Program-made: the position numbers and the translations under genes | Shown here: one piece after another, positions 26,395 to 34,627 of the stretch | Layout: the number at the start of each line of letters is the position of its first letter | Numbering within the stretch: position 1 is the stretch's first letter | Source of the DNA: CBDCCV01 sp965215025 | GTDB taxonomy: Bacteria > Bacteroidota > Rhodothermia > Rhodothermales > Salinibacteraceae | DNA length: 64,000 bases | Reading direction: 5' to 3' | Assembly (NCBI GenBank): GCA_965215025.1 | Contig: CBDCCV010000001.1 | Span: 806,001 to 870,000, forward strand | Notes under the pieces: model-generated | Database searches by the model: none | Seen by the model: only the letters and a program-made list of their open reading frames with translations | What the model was told of the DNA's origin: nothing

Positions 26395-26922
26395 TCAGAG
26401 CGCGACCTCTTTCGGGAAGCCGGGTGCGCGACGGGACGTTTTCAGCGCGCCCTCGGTGGCGAAAAACCGCATCGCGCCGCTTTTCGCGTTGCACGTCCAG
26501 ACCTCCTCGGCGCCGGCCTCGAAGTAGAGGCGCTTCTTCTCCTCGATCTCGGCGGGCGTGTTTGAGGAGGAGAGCACCTCGACGCAAATCTCCGGCGCGA
26601 TGGTGGCGTCATAATCGTCCTTGATCTTCTCCCAGCGCTCGGCCGAGCACCAGACGGCGTCGGCCACCTTCGTCCCCTTCGTCGTGCGGATGGCGGCTTC
26701 GGTCACAACCTCACCTTCGGGCAAAAGCTCAGCAAGCAATTGCCCGATTCTGAACTGGTACTTCCCGCGCCTGAAATACGTCGCGGTCATGATGATCTGG
26801 CCGTGCTCGTTCGTCTCAATCTTGTAGGGCAGGTCTCGGAGGTTGGGGTCGTTGCAGACCTCCTCCCACGTCAGCCCGGCTTTCTCGGCGGTAGCTTTCA
26901 TGGCGGCCACGTGACGGTTCAT
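26395..26922 (-). CDS. Uma2 family (DUF820) putative restriction-endonuclease-fold protein
   Basis: The product has 175 residues from the ATG at 26922; an ATG at 26901 is an alternative. The family pattern is clear: GTKVADAVWC (metal-binding Asp), then PEICVEVLSSSNTPAEIEEK with the following KRLYFEAGAEEVWTCN, giving the D...ExK-like core of the PD-(D/E)XK fold. Uma2 proteins are abundant in cyanobacteria and other phyla, often in multicopy, and their role is unknown. It lies between mnmE and the HTH gene, interrupting the usual origin cluster. A parS-variant palindrome lies 71 bases upstream. Confidence 0.85.
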   Translation of the reverse strand: MNRHVAAMKATAEKAGLTWEEVCNDPNLRDLPYKIETNEHGQIIMTATYFRRGKYQFRIGQLLAELLPEGEVVTEAAIRTTKGTKVADAVWCSAERWEKIKDDYDATIAPEICVEVLSSSNTPAEIEEKKRLYFEAGAEEVWTCNAKSGAMRFFATEGALKTSRRAPGFPKEVAL

Positions 26923-26992
26923 GGAAGGCTTCGTTTCGAGAACGGAAACGCCCGCGCGCGCCGGTTTGGTTCGGGGGCGAATGCGCCTCGAC

Positions 26993-27009
26993 TGTTTCAC
27001 CGTGAAACA
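26993..27009. promoter_or_regulatory. 17-bp parS-variant palindrome upstream of the Uma2 gene
   Basis: TGTTTCAC-C-GTGAAACA is the exact reverse complement of the 26350 site, with the same one-base spacer. It lies 20 bases beyond the mnmE stop. Confidence 0.7.
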
Positions 27010-27028
27010 TGTCGCCGCGAAGCGCCGC

Positions 27029-28393
27029 CTACTTCCCAATGCAGAAGCGCGAGAAGATTTGGCCGAGCACGTCCTCGGTGGTGACGGCGCCGGTGATGGC
27101 GCCCAGTTCGTCGAGCGCCGCGCGGAGGTCGAGCGCGAGGAGATCGCCACTGACGCCGGCGCGCAGCCCACGTTGCGCCGCGCGGACGGCGCCAAGCGCC
27201 TGGCGGAGGTGCTGCCGGTGCCGCCGATTCATGACGACGGGCGAGGCCTCAGCGCGGCTCAGGTCGGCGCCGATGGTGCGAGTGAGGTGGTCGAGGACGG
27301 GTTGCAATTCTTCGGCGCTGTCCTGCGCGCGCTCGGCGGAGAGACGCAGCGCCGGCACGTTTTCGATCTGCGGGAGCGCAGCGCCATTCGCCACGTCGCG
27401 CTTGTTGCCGATGAGGAGGGCGGGCGTTTCGATGGTTTGCAGAAAGTCGGCTTCGTCCTTTTCCAGACCGCGGGTGAGGTCGTAGCAGTAGAGGAGCACG
27501 TCGGCCTCTTCGATGGCGCGGCGGGCGCGGCGCACGCCCTCGGCCTCGATGGCGTCGGCGGTGGGGCGCAGGCCGGCGGTGTCCGTGAAACGGAAGCGGA
27601 TGCCCTCGATCTCGGCCTCGGCCTCGACGGCGTCGCGCGTGGTGCCGGGCGTGGCGCTCACGATGGCGCGGTCCTGGCCTACAAGCGCGTTCAAGAGCGT
27701 GGATTTCCCCGCGTTCGGCCGCCCGCCGATGACCACGCGCACGCCGTCGCGCAGCTTCTCGCCCGTGGCGTAGGAGGCGAGCAGCTCTTCGAGAAGCGCT
27801 TCGGTTTTTTCGAGCAGCGCTTCGAGACGGCCCCGGTCGGCGAAGGCGACGTCTTCTTCGGAGAAGTCCAGCTCCAGCTCGACGAAGGCGCACAGGCCCA
27901 GAAGCTCCTCGCGCAGGGCGTCGAGGCGGCGGGAGTAGCGGCCCTTGAGGTGGCCGAGCGAGGCGCGGTGCGCCGCCGTGGAGGAGGCGTGGATGAGGTC
28001 GGCCACGGCCTCGGCCTGCGCGAGATCAAGCTTGCCATTCAAGAACGCGCGCTGCGTGAACTCGCCCGGCGCGGCGGCGCGCGCGCCGGCGGCGTAGAGC
28101 GCGTCGAGGATCATCGGCGCGGCGAAGTCGCCGCCGTGGCAGGAGATCTCCGCCACGTCCTCGCCCGTAGCCGAGCGCGGCACGCGGAAAAGCGTCACCA
28201 CCACCTGGTCGATCTCCGCCCCGTCTTCGCCCGCGAAGAAGCCGACGTGCGCCGTGTGCGAATCGGCCTCTGTGAGATCTTTTCCGCGAAAGCACGCATT
28301 GGCGATGGCGATGGCGTCGGGGCCGCTCACGCGCACGATGGCGAGGGCCGCCTCGCCGCGCGCCGTGGCTATGGCCGCGATGGTGTCGGTCAT
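27029..28393 (-). CDS. mnmE: tRNA uridine-5-carboxymethylaminomethyl GTPase MnmE
   Basis: The product has 454 residues. The N-terminal THF-binding domain begins DTIAAIATARGEAALAIVRVSG. The central G domain has P-loop GRPNAGKSTLLNALVGQDRA, GTTRD, DTAGL and GNKRD. The C-terminus ends FCIGK, the conserved CxGK tail with the functionally important cysteine. It works with MnmG on tRNA U34. Its position downstream of yidC follows the conserved rpmH-rnpA-yidC-mnmE-mnmG order, broken here only by the Uma2 and HTH genes. Confidence 0.97.
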   Translation of the reverse strand: MTDTIAAIATARGEAALAIVRVSGPDAIAIANACFRGKDLTEADSHTAHVGFFAGEDGAEIDQVVVTLFRVPRSATGEDVAEISCHGGDFAAPMILDALYAAGARAAAPGEFTQRAFLNGKLDLAQAEAVADLIHASSTAAHRASLGHLKGRYSRRLDALREELLGLCAFVELELDFSEEDVAFADRGRLEALLEKTEALLEELLASYATGEKLRDGVRVVIGGRPNAGKSTLLNALVGQDRAIVSATPGTTRDAVEAEAEIEGIRFRFTDTAGLRPTADAIEAEGVRRARRAIEEADVLLYCYDLTRGLEKDEADFLQTIETPALLIGNKRDVANGAALPQIENVPALRLSAERAQDSAEELQPVLDHLTRTIGADLSRAEASPVVMNRRHRQHLRQALGAVRAAQRGLRAGVSGDLLALDLRAALDELGAITGAVTTEDVLGQIFSRFCIGK

Positions 28394-28426
28394 CGTTTCA
28401 TCAGCAGGAATCTGCGTCGCCCGCCT

Positions 28427-28548
28427 GCGCCATCCTGAGTCCCCTCGGCGCCGGGGTAAACTCCGCCGGGACGAAGGATCTCTTACGCCGAAGAATGCCT
28501 GAACGGGGAATATCCCTCACTGCGTTCAGGATGACCATCTGCGAGATG
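28427..28548. repeat. REP-like dispersed repeat, copy 1
   Basis: CATCCTGAGTCCC near 28431 and TGCGTTCAGGATGAC near 28528 are outward ends of a palindrome-type element. GACGAAGGATCTC lies inside. It is the same family as the compact copy at 35876. It separates mnmE and yidC. Confidence 0.65.
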
Positions 28549-28568
28549 AATCTCATTCATCGCCGCCG

Positions 28569-28602
28569 TTACGTGCGTGCTTTCTTTACGTGCGCGCTTT
28601 CT
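28569..28602. repeat. 17-bp tandem duplication at the yidC stop codon
   Basis: TTACGTGCGTGCTTTCT (28569-28585) and TTACGTGCGCGCTTTCT (28586-28602) are adjacent copies differing at one base. The second copy contains the yidC stop and encodes its last residues (KARTstop). Confidence 0.7.
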
Positions 28603-30469
28603 TTTTGCGCTTACTGCGGCGGGCGCTTTCCGCGTCTTTCGCGCTGCCTTTGCCGTTCGTGGCGGCGGCGTCCTCGCTCTCCTTCTCGATCTGCTTGTTG
28701 ATGAACTGCTGCTGGATGGCCGTGACGATGTTGTAGGCGAGGTAGTACAGGCTCAGCCCGGCGGCGAAGCGGTTGAAGATGAAGAAGATCATGAACGGGA
28801 AGACGTACATGAGGATCTTCGCCTGCGGGTTCGAGGCGCTGCTGCCCTGCTGCACGCGCATCTGCACGACCATCGAGAGGCCCATCAAGAGCGTGAAGCC
28901 GGCCACGGCGTCGCCGTAGAGCGGGATCGAGAAGGGGAGCTGCAGGATGTAGTCTGGCACGGAGAGGTCGTTCGCCCAGAGGAAGCTCCGCTGGCGGATC
29001 TCGATGGAGGTGGGCAGAAACTGCCAGAGCGCGATGATGACGGGGTACTGCAAGAGCATGGGCAGGCACCCGCCGATGGGGTTCACGCCCGTCTCTTTGT
29101 ACATCTTCATCATCTCGGCCTGCTGCTTCTGCGGGTCGTCCCCGTACTCCTCCTTGATCTCCTGCATACGCGGCTGCAGCTCGCGCATCTTCGCCATGCT
29201 CTTGTAGGAGGACTTCGTGAGCGGATAGACCAAGAGCTTGACGATCACCGCGATGAGGATGATGTCGATCCCGTAGTTCGGGATGAAGTTGTGCAGGAGC
29301 CAGAAGAGCGGGATGAAGAAGAAGGTGGCCAGCGGGCGCGTGACGATCTCGAAGACGTCCCACCCGTAATCGACCATGTCGTAAAGGCCGACGTCGTAGT
29401 CCGAGATCTTGAAGAAGTCCATGGGGCCGAGGTAGAGCCGGTAGCGGTCCACCTGGCCGGGCTGCGGCGCGGCCATGAGGAGGTGCGTGGCGTAGTCCTC
29501 CCAGAGCACGCCGCCGTCGGTAAGCTTGTCGCCGATGAGTTCGGCGCCGCGCGTTTGAGTGGGGTCGTCGGGAAGGAGGGCGGCGGTGAAGTATTTGTTT
29601 TTCACGGCCGTCCAGGTGACCTCGCCGCGCAGCGTCTCCTCGGCGGTGTCCTCGCCTTCGAGCGTGACGCTGACCACGTCGCCGCTGTAGGCGAAGGCGC
29701 CGGACTCGGCGGCCTCCGTCTCCGGATCGCTCTCGGTAAAGGGCAGGCCGCCGTCCCAGACGACCTCGTAGCCGGCGCCGGTGGCAAACGCCGCCGCGTT
29801 CTCCTGCTCCACTTCGAGGCCCACTTCGTACGACTCGGGCGCGAAGCGGTACACCTGCCGGAGGCGCCCGCCCCCGAGCCGCGCCGTGAACGCGAGCCGC
29901 ACGGTGTCCTCCTCCACGCGCACCACGTTGCCCGAGCGCGCCCCACCAATGACCTCCGGCTCGAAGTAAAGCTGGCGCGTGTCCACGTTGTGGTTCGCCG
30001 GCGTGGTGAAGGCAAGCGCGAGCGCGCCCCTTTCTGTCGTGTCTACAAGCTGAACGGGCGTCTCCTGGTCAAACTTCTTGTACTCCTTTAGCCTGAACGA
30101 GGTGAGCGTAGCGCCTTTTGAAGAGAACGTCGCTTCGTAGACGTCCGTCTCTACGACGAACGTCTGTGCCGTGCCCGTGAGCGCGCCGGCCAGGGTCGAG
30201 TCCTGGACGGGCTGCCGCTCTGGAAGCGCCTCAGCGCCGGCCCCTTCGCGCTCGGCATCGGTGAGGTCCTGGCGCTCGTCGAGGCGCTCTTGGGCTTGCG
30301 CCTGCGCGGCGGAGGTGTCCGTGACGGGCGCCTCCTGGTTCGTGGGTCGCTGCGTCGGCTCGGGCGAGAACTGCCACATCCACACAAAGGTGATGAGCGC
30401 AATCAGCACCGTGGCGATGATGACGTTGCGCTGATCGTCCGGCTGCGGCTGCTGCAGGGAAGGAGGCAA
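28586..30469 (-). CDS. yidC: Membrane protein insertase YidC
   Basis: The product has 627 residues from a TTG at 30469; no ATG fits. One N-terminal helix (NVIIATVLIALITFVWMWQF) is followed by a long Gln/Glu-rich and beta-rich periplasmic P1 domain (about 60-360) and the five-helix insertase core: NYGIDIILIAVIVKLLVYPL, then TKSSYKSMAKMRELQPRM and GGCLPMLLQYPVIIALWQFL. The C-terminus is very basic (RRSKRKKKART), typical of ribosome-binding tails. It inserts and folds inner-membrane proteins. Unlike many bacteria there is no yidD between it and rnpA (162 bp only). Confidence 0.96.
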   Translation of the reverse strand: MPPSLQQPQPDDQRNVIIATVLIALITFVWMWQFSPEPTQRPTNQEAPVTDTSAAQAQAQERLDERQDLTDAEREGAGAEALPERQPVQDSTLAGALTGTAQTFVVETDVYEATFSSKGATLTSFRLKEYKKFDQETPVQLVDTTERGALALAFTTPANHNVDTRQLYFEPEVIGGARSGNVVRVEEDTVRLAFTARLGGGRLRQVYRFAPESYEVGLEVEQENAAAFATGAGYEVVWDGGLPFTESDPETEAAESGAFAYSGDVVSVTLEGEDTAEETLRGEVTWTAVKNKYFTAALLPDDPTQTRGAELIGDKLTDGGVLWEDYATHLLMAAPQPGQVDRYRLYLGPMDFFKISDYDVGLYDMVDYGWDVFEIVTRPLATFFFIPLFWLLHNFIPNYGIDIILIAVIVKLLVYPLTKSSYKSMAKMRELQPRMQEIKEEYGDDPQKQQAEMMKMYKETGVNPIGGCLPMLLQYPVIIALWQFLPTSIEIRQRSFLWANDLSVPDYILQLPFSIPLYGDAVAGFTLLMGLSMVVQMRVQQGSSASNPQAKILMYVFPFMIFFIFNRFAAGLSLYYLAYNIVTAIQQQFINKQIEKESEDAAATNGKGSAKDAESARRSKRKKKART

Positions 30470-30631
30470 GGGGACGCAGGAGCGTTAGAGAGGAAGAGCC
30501 GGAGAGAGAGGGATTGCCGCGCGTACGGCGCCACAGAAAAGCGGTTTCTGGCTCACCGCCAATTCACGCGGCTGGCGCGAGTTGAGGAGACGACGAACGG
30601 AAGAAACGGGGAGCTTGCCGAAGCGCGCGCC

Positions 30632-31087
30632 TCAGCGGCGCGGCGGCGCGTCGCCTGCCGGGCGCAGATGGGCGGCCACGCGGCGCATGGCTTCGGGCAG
30701 GTCGTGCGGCACCTTCTCGGCTACGCGGCTTGGGTCGCCGCGAAAGAGCACCATGAGCGTAAGCACGCTCTTACTGGGAGCGTCTTCCCGCTCCGGGCAC
30801 GCAGAAAGAAGAGACGTCAGAAGATGCTGATGCGTGCGGTAGACCTCGCGCAAGATGCGCCGCACGCGGTTGCGCTCGACGGCATTCCTGGCGCGGCGCC
30901 CCGGCGCAAACCCGATCTGGAGCGGCACGTCGTCGTGGCCCACGTCCTCGCGCGGCGCCATCCGGTACAGCAGCCGCACGGAGCCGACGGCCACCGTCTG
31001 CACGTCGCTCCGCCGGCGGTCAAACAGCGGGCGGATCAGCCGCCGCCGCTTGAGGCGGTGCGCTCGCGGAAAGCGGAGCTTACCCAT
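30632..31087 (-). CDS. rnpA: Ribonuclease P protein component
   Basis: The product has 151 residues. The RNR motif RNAVERNRVRRILREVYR is intact and the N-terminus MGKLRFPRAHRLKRRRLI fits the family. It binds the RNase P RNA and helps process tRNA 5' leaders. It lies 63 bases after rpmH, the universal rpmH-rnpA pair. The Pro/Arg tail after VAAHLRP is longer than usual. Confidence 0.93.
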   Translation of the reverse strand: MGKLRFPRAHRLKRRRLIRPLFDRRRSDVQTVAVGSVRLLYRMAPREDVGHDDVPLQIGFAPGRRARNAVERNRVRRILREVYRTHQHLLTSLLSACPEREDAPSKSVLTLMVLFRGDPSRVAEKVPHDLPEAMRRVAAHLRPAGDAPPRR

Positions 31088-31150
31088 CGGGCAAACCGCA
31101 GGTTACCCATCTGGAAACGTCAGGCCTCCCATCGGCAGGCGGGCGGCGGA

Positions 31151-31315
31151 CTAACGGTGCTTGCCGTTGCGCACGCGGCTGACTGAGAGGCTCTTGCGGC
31201 CTTTCTGGCGGCGGTTCTTAAGCACCTTCTGGCCGCCCTTCGTCTTCATGCGGGCGCGGAAGCCGTGCTTGTTGCGGCGCTTTTTCTTGCTGGGCTGGTA
31301 CGTGCGCTTAGCCAT
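31151..31315 (-). CDS. rpmH: 50S ribosomal protein L34
   Basis: The product has 54 residues. It starts MAKRTYQPSKKKRRNKHGFR, continues ARMKTKGGQKVLKNRRQKGR and ends KSLSVSRVRNGKHR, the L34 pattern of Bacteroidota (MKRTxQPSxRKRxNKHGFRxRM). It is a structural protein of the large subunit. It is the first gene of the rpmH-rnpA-yidC-mnmE segment. Confidence 0.95.
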   Translation of the reverse strand: MAKRTYQPSKKKRRNKHGFRARMKTKGGQKVLKNRRQKGRKSLSVSRVRNGKHR

Positions 31316-31540
31316 AACTCAACGGTTTGCTAAAGAGACAATTGTGAAAGACCGTTACCTAACGGGCCACCCTGCTTTTTGTTTGAGCCGCTCTGCTCAG
31401 AGCAACTGGGCGTCCCCCGTTTTGATTTTTCAGAAGATACGGACGTGCGGCCAGAGATCAACGCCGCCGGTTGACTTTCACCGAGAGCGCACGTATCATT
31501 CGTGGTTCCAGAGCGCGCCGCCTCCGGGCGAAGCGTCCAC

Positions 31541-31613
31541 GCGGGAATAGCTCAGTTGGTAGAGCATCAGCTTCCCAAGCTGAGGGTCGCGGGTTCGAGT
31601 CCCGTTTCCCGCT
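31541..31613 (+). tRNA. tRNA-Gly (CCC)
   Basis: A 73-base cloverleaf: acceptor GCGGGAA/TTCCCGC, D arm GCTC-AGTTGGTA-GAGC, anticodon stem TCAGC/GCTGA with loop TTCCCAA (anticodon CCC), T arm with GGTTCGAGTCC. The discriminator is T. CCA is not encoded. A run of seven T residues follows at once. Confidence 0.95.
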
Positions 31614-31619
31614 CTTTTT

Positions 31620-31696
31620 TTATTTGCGATAGCGGACTTCCTGCGGAAGTCCGCTATCGCGCGGGGTTCCAGTCTGGAATTCCCCATCGCAAATCC
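31620..31696. repeat. Compound palindromic element between two tRNA genes
   Basis: An outer stem ATTTGCGAT (31622-31630) / ATCGCAAAT (31686-31694) encloses a perfect 16-bp hairpin (31626-31641 with 31645-31660, loop TGC) and a second hairpin built on TTCCAG-T-CTGGAA (31667-31679) flanked by GGGG/CCCC. The outer and first inner stems share the bases GCGAT, so two foldings compete. Confidence 0.75.
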
Positions 31697-31707
31697 AAAA
31701 ACGCTCA

Positions 31708-31782
31708 GGGCGGTTAGCTCAGTTGGTTTAGAGCACTTCCCTTACAAGGAAGGGGTCATAGGTTCGAGTCCTATACCGCCCA
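31708..31782 (+). tRNA. tRNA-Val (TAC)
   Basis: A 75-base cloverleaf: acceptor GGGCGGT/ACCGCCC, D arm with AGTTGGTTTA, anticodon stem CTTCC/GGAAG with loop CTTACAA (anticodon TAC), T arm GGTTCGAGTCC. The discriminator is A. CCA is not encoded. Confidence 0.95.
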
Positions 31783-31812
31783 CCGAAGGCTCGGCCTTCT
31801 CATCGCACCGAA

Positions 31813-31855
31813 ACGCCCACCAGATCGCAGAGCGCGACATCTGGTGGGCGTTTTT
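31813..31855 (+). terminator. Rho-independent terminator after the tRNA genes
   Basis: ACGCCCACCAGAT (31813-31825) and ATCTGGTGGGCGT (31839-31851) form a perfect 13-bp stem followed by TTTTT. The arrangement also gives TTT on the minus strand, so it may serve the convergent nuclease gene too. Confidence 0.9.
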
Positions 31856-31894
31856 CCGTGCGTCTCATGCGTCGGGTGGCGACGGCGCCCGCCG

Positions 31895-34450
31895 CTACTT
31901 CACGAGCACCAGCTGCCGCGCCGCCGTGAAAGCCCCCGCCCTCATGCGGTAGACGTACGTGCCGCTCGGCAGGCCGCTTGCGCTCCACTCGACGCGGTAC
32001 GTGCCCGGCGCCATCTCCTCGTCCACGAGCGTGGCCACCTTGCGGCCCAAGACGTCGTACACGTCGAGCGTCACGTCCGACGCCTCGGCCACGGCGAAGC
32101 GGATCGTCGTGGCGCCGTGCGTGGGGTTCGGGTAGCTGCCTTCGAGCGCGAAGGCCGCCGGCGCCGAGGCGTCGATCTGCGAGACCACCGGGTCGCAGCG
32201 TGAGGTGAGGCCGGCGCCGTTCTCCACCGTCACTACGATGGCCACGCGGCGGTCCTCCGGGTCGGAGAGCGTGCCGCCGAAGCTTACTTCCTCGACCTCG
32301 TCGGCGTCGAAAGCAACCACGGTGCCCTCGGCGAGGCCGGCGCCGCTTTCTTCGCCGGCAGCGTAGAAGCCGTCGAGGTTTTCGAGGCGCGTGTAGGTGA
32401 TCGAGGCGATGCCGCTCTCGGCGTCCGTGGCCGAGGTGGTGATGGACGGCGGCTCCGCGTCACGGTCTACGAGGATCTCGCCGCAGACGGGCGGCGTCGC
32501 GTCCGCCACCGGCGCGCCGAGGCTGAGTCCGGCAAGCACGGGGTCGTGGTCGGAAGCGCGGTACGGACCCGGCTCGTAGAATGCCGCGGCCGGCCCCACC
32601 GGCATGGACGCCGCCTCGTAGCTGAGGAGGTCCGGCTCGTCGGCGTTGATGTGCCAGGCCGTCGTCCCGGTGACCTGCGGCGTCAGGGCCGCGCTCGAAA
32701 GGGCGTAGTCGAGGTGGCCGAACTGTCCGCCGAAGACGTACGAGTACGCGAACTCGCCTTCGGAGTCTTCAAGGAGGCCGGCGTAGTCGTCGCTCGTGCC
32801 GCGCTCGCCGTCGGGGCCGGCCTTGATGGCGTCGATGGGGTCCTCCTCGTCGTAGGCGTTCAGGTCGCCGATGATGAGGTGGTCCTCGTCGCCGCTGCCG
32901 GTGGGGTCGGTGGCGAGCCAGGCGACGAGCGCTTCGGCCGCGCGCGTGCGCCGCTCGTTGAAAAAGCCCTGCCCGTCGCCTTGGTCGCAGTTCGGATCGA
33001 CGTCCGGCGAGGTGCACTCGTCGTCAAGGCCGGAGGCGCTTTTCGACTTGAAGTGGTTGACGACGACGGTGACGCGCTCGCCCGTGCTCACCTCCTCGAA
33101 CGTCTGCGCCAGCGGCACGCGGTTGGTCCGCTCGCCGATGAAGATCTCCGCCGGCTCGGTCAGGGTCACGAACGGCCCCACAGGCGCGACCGCCTCGGGC
33201 CGGTACAGCAGCCCAACCTTGATGGCGTCCCCGCCGATGGTGCCCGCATCTACGAAGGCGTACGTGCCCGCGCCGAGGCGCTCGTTCAGCCCCTCGGCCA
33301 GGTCCGCGAGCGGCTCCACGCCCGTCGTGTTCTCCACCTCAACGAGGCCGATCACGTCGGCGTCCAGGCCTTCGAGCGCGCTCAAAAGCTTGTCGCGTTG
33401 GCGCATGAACTCTTCCTCGGTGTCGGCCCCGCGGCAGTTCTGGTCCAGATCGGGACCGCAGTTGGCACCCGCCGTGTCGAGCGTGAGGAAGTAGTTGAGC
33501 GCGTTGAAGGCGGCCACCTTGAGCGCGCCGCCCACGTCGTCGGGCGCGTCGGAGCGCGGGTTCGCCTGGATGTAATCGGCGCCCTCGGTCGGCTGGATGC
33601 GGTAGCGGCCGAAGCCGTAGCTCAAAACGCCGACGGTGTTTCCGACGCGGTCGCCGCCGCGGAACAGGTTATCCAGCGTGAAGGGCTGCCCGTTCGGGTG
33701 GCGCAGCGTGTCGGGCCGCACGCCCGTGCGCGCGTCGTCGAGCGTGATGCGGCGCAGGTCAAGCGCCTCTTCGACCTCCTCGGCAGGCGGCCCCGGCTCG
33801 ACGTAGCTCGTGGGCTGGAAGGGCCGCTCCAGGTCGTCGGGCGGGAAGGCCAGCCCGATCTGGCCAAAGAGAACGAAGTCCTGCTCGGCGTACTCGGCGA
33901 TCACGAGCGGCTGCGGAAAACGCACGCGCATCCCCTCGTAGCGCTCAAGCACGTCGCGCGCGGTAAGCGGGAACGTGATGTCGGTAAAAGCCGGGAGCGG
34001 GGCGCTCGTCACGATCTCCAGGAGCGAGACGCTGGTAAGCTCGGTCAGGCCGAAAAACTCCGTCACCTCACCCGTGACGCGCACGAGGTCGCCGGGGACG
34101 ACGTCCGGGATGCTCACCGAGGCACCCCCGGTGAAGACGAAGAGGCCTTCCGACGTTTCCGGGTCGTCGTCCGCATCGCTCTCCTCTTCTTGAACGAAAA
34201 AGCCGCCGAGGTCCGTCCCGAAGAGATCCCCGTCGCCGGGCTGGAAGTCGCCCACGACGACGCCTTCGACGGTGACGACCTGGCCTTCGAGCGGGCTTTC
34301 CTCGCCGCTTCCCTGGACGGCGTGGATGGGCGTGATGGTCTGCGCGCGCGCTCCCGGAGCCAGAAGCAGCGACGCAAGGAAGAGGACAACGAGCAGCCGT
34401 GCAGCCGGCCGAACGCGCACGGAGAGGAGGGAACGTAGCAGAACAGGCAT
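31895..34450 (-). CDS. ExeM/NucH-family extracellular endonuclease with type IX sorting domain
   Basis: The product has 851 residues. After a signal peptide (RLLVVLFLASLLLAPGARA-Q) come an OB-fold region of the ExeM/YhcR type (about 40-150: LEGQVVTVEGVVVGDF, GDLVRVTGEV), and an EEP nuclease domain (about 320-640) with KVAAFNALNYF, IGLVEVENT, VVNHFKSK, IGDLNAYDEEDP and ASDHDPVLAGL. The last 80 residues are a sorting domain: SYPNPTHGATTIRFAV, YDVLGRKVATLV, LPSGTYVYRM, ending LVLVK. It is a predicted secreted or surface DNase, useful for biofilm DNA turnover or phosphate scavenging. Confidence 0.93.
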   Translation of the reverse strand: MPVLLRSLLSVRVRPAARLLVVLFLASLLLAPGARAQTITPIHAVQGSGEESPLEGQVVTVEGVVVGDFQPGDGDLFGTDLGGFFVQEEESDADDDPETSEGLFVFTGGASVSIPDVVPGDLVRVTGEVTEFFGLTELTSVSLLEIVTSAPLPAFTDITFPLTARDVLERYEGMRVRFPQPLVIAEYAEQDFVLFGQIGLAFPPDDLERPFQPTSYVEPGPPAEEVEEALDLRRITLDDARTGVRPDTLRHPNGQPFTLDNLFRGGDRVGNTVGVLSYGFGRYRIQPTEGADYIQANPRSDAPDDVGGALKVAAFNALNYFLTLDTAGANCGPDLDQNCRGADTEEEFMRQRDKLLSALEGLDADVIGLVEVENTTGVEPLADLAEGLNERLGAGTYAFVDAGTIGGDAIKVGLLYRPEAVAPVGPFVTLTEPAEIFIGERTNRVPLAQTFEEVSTGERVTVVVNHFKSKSASGLDDECTSPDVDPNCDQGDGQGFFNERRTRAAEALVAWLATDPTGSGDEDHLIIGDLNAYDEEDPIDAIKAGPDGERGTSDDYAGLLEDSEGEFAYSYVFGGQFGHLDYALSSAALTPQVTGTTAWHINADEPDLLSYEAASMPVGPAAAFYEPGPYRASDHDPVLAGLSLGAPVADATPPVCGEILVDRDAEPPSITTSATDAESGIASITYTRLENLDGFYAAGEESGAGLAEGTVVAFDADEVEEVSFGGTLSDPEDRRVAIVVTVENGAGLTSRCDPVVSQIDASAPAAFALEGSYPNPTHGATTIRFAVAEASDVTLDVYDVLGRKVATLVDEEMAPGTYRVEWSASGLPSGTYVYRMRAGAFTAARQLVLVK

Positions 34451-34627
34451 CTTAGCGGCACGAGTTGGTCAAAGGCGGAGTCATCCGGGCGGTCTCAGCC
34501 TGATATAGAACGGGAGAAGAGAGGAGAGGCGCCATATACATTTGGCGCACCTGTCCAGTGTTAACGGATTGTTAAGCCGTGCAGGGTCAACCGTTCCGTC
34601 GCTGCGCAGAGCGGACTTCGCCGGCGC

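Noticed and set aside
28577..30091. A 504-codon plus-strand frame opposite yidC
   Set aside because: yidC on the minus strand has all conserved helices, so the opposite frame is a composition artefact.
30470..30631. Search for yidD between rnpA and yidC
   Set aside because: The gap is 162 bases and no frame shows the YidD pattern.
32546..34438. A 630-codon plus-strand frame opposite the ExeM-like nuclease
   Set aside because: The minus strand has a full signal peptide, catalytic motifs and sorting domain; the plus frame has none.
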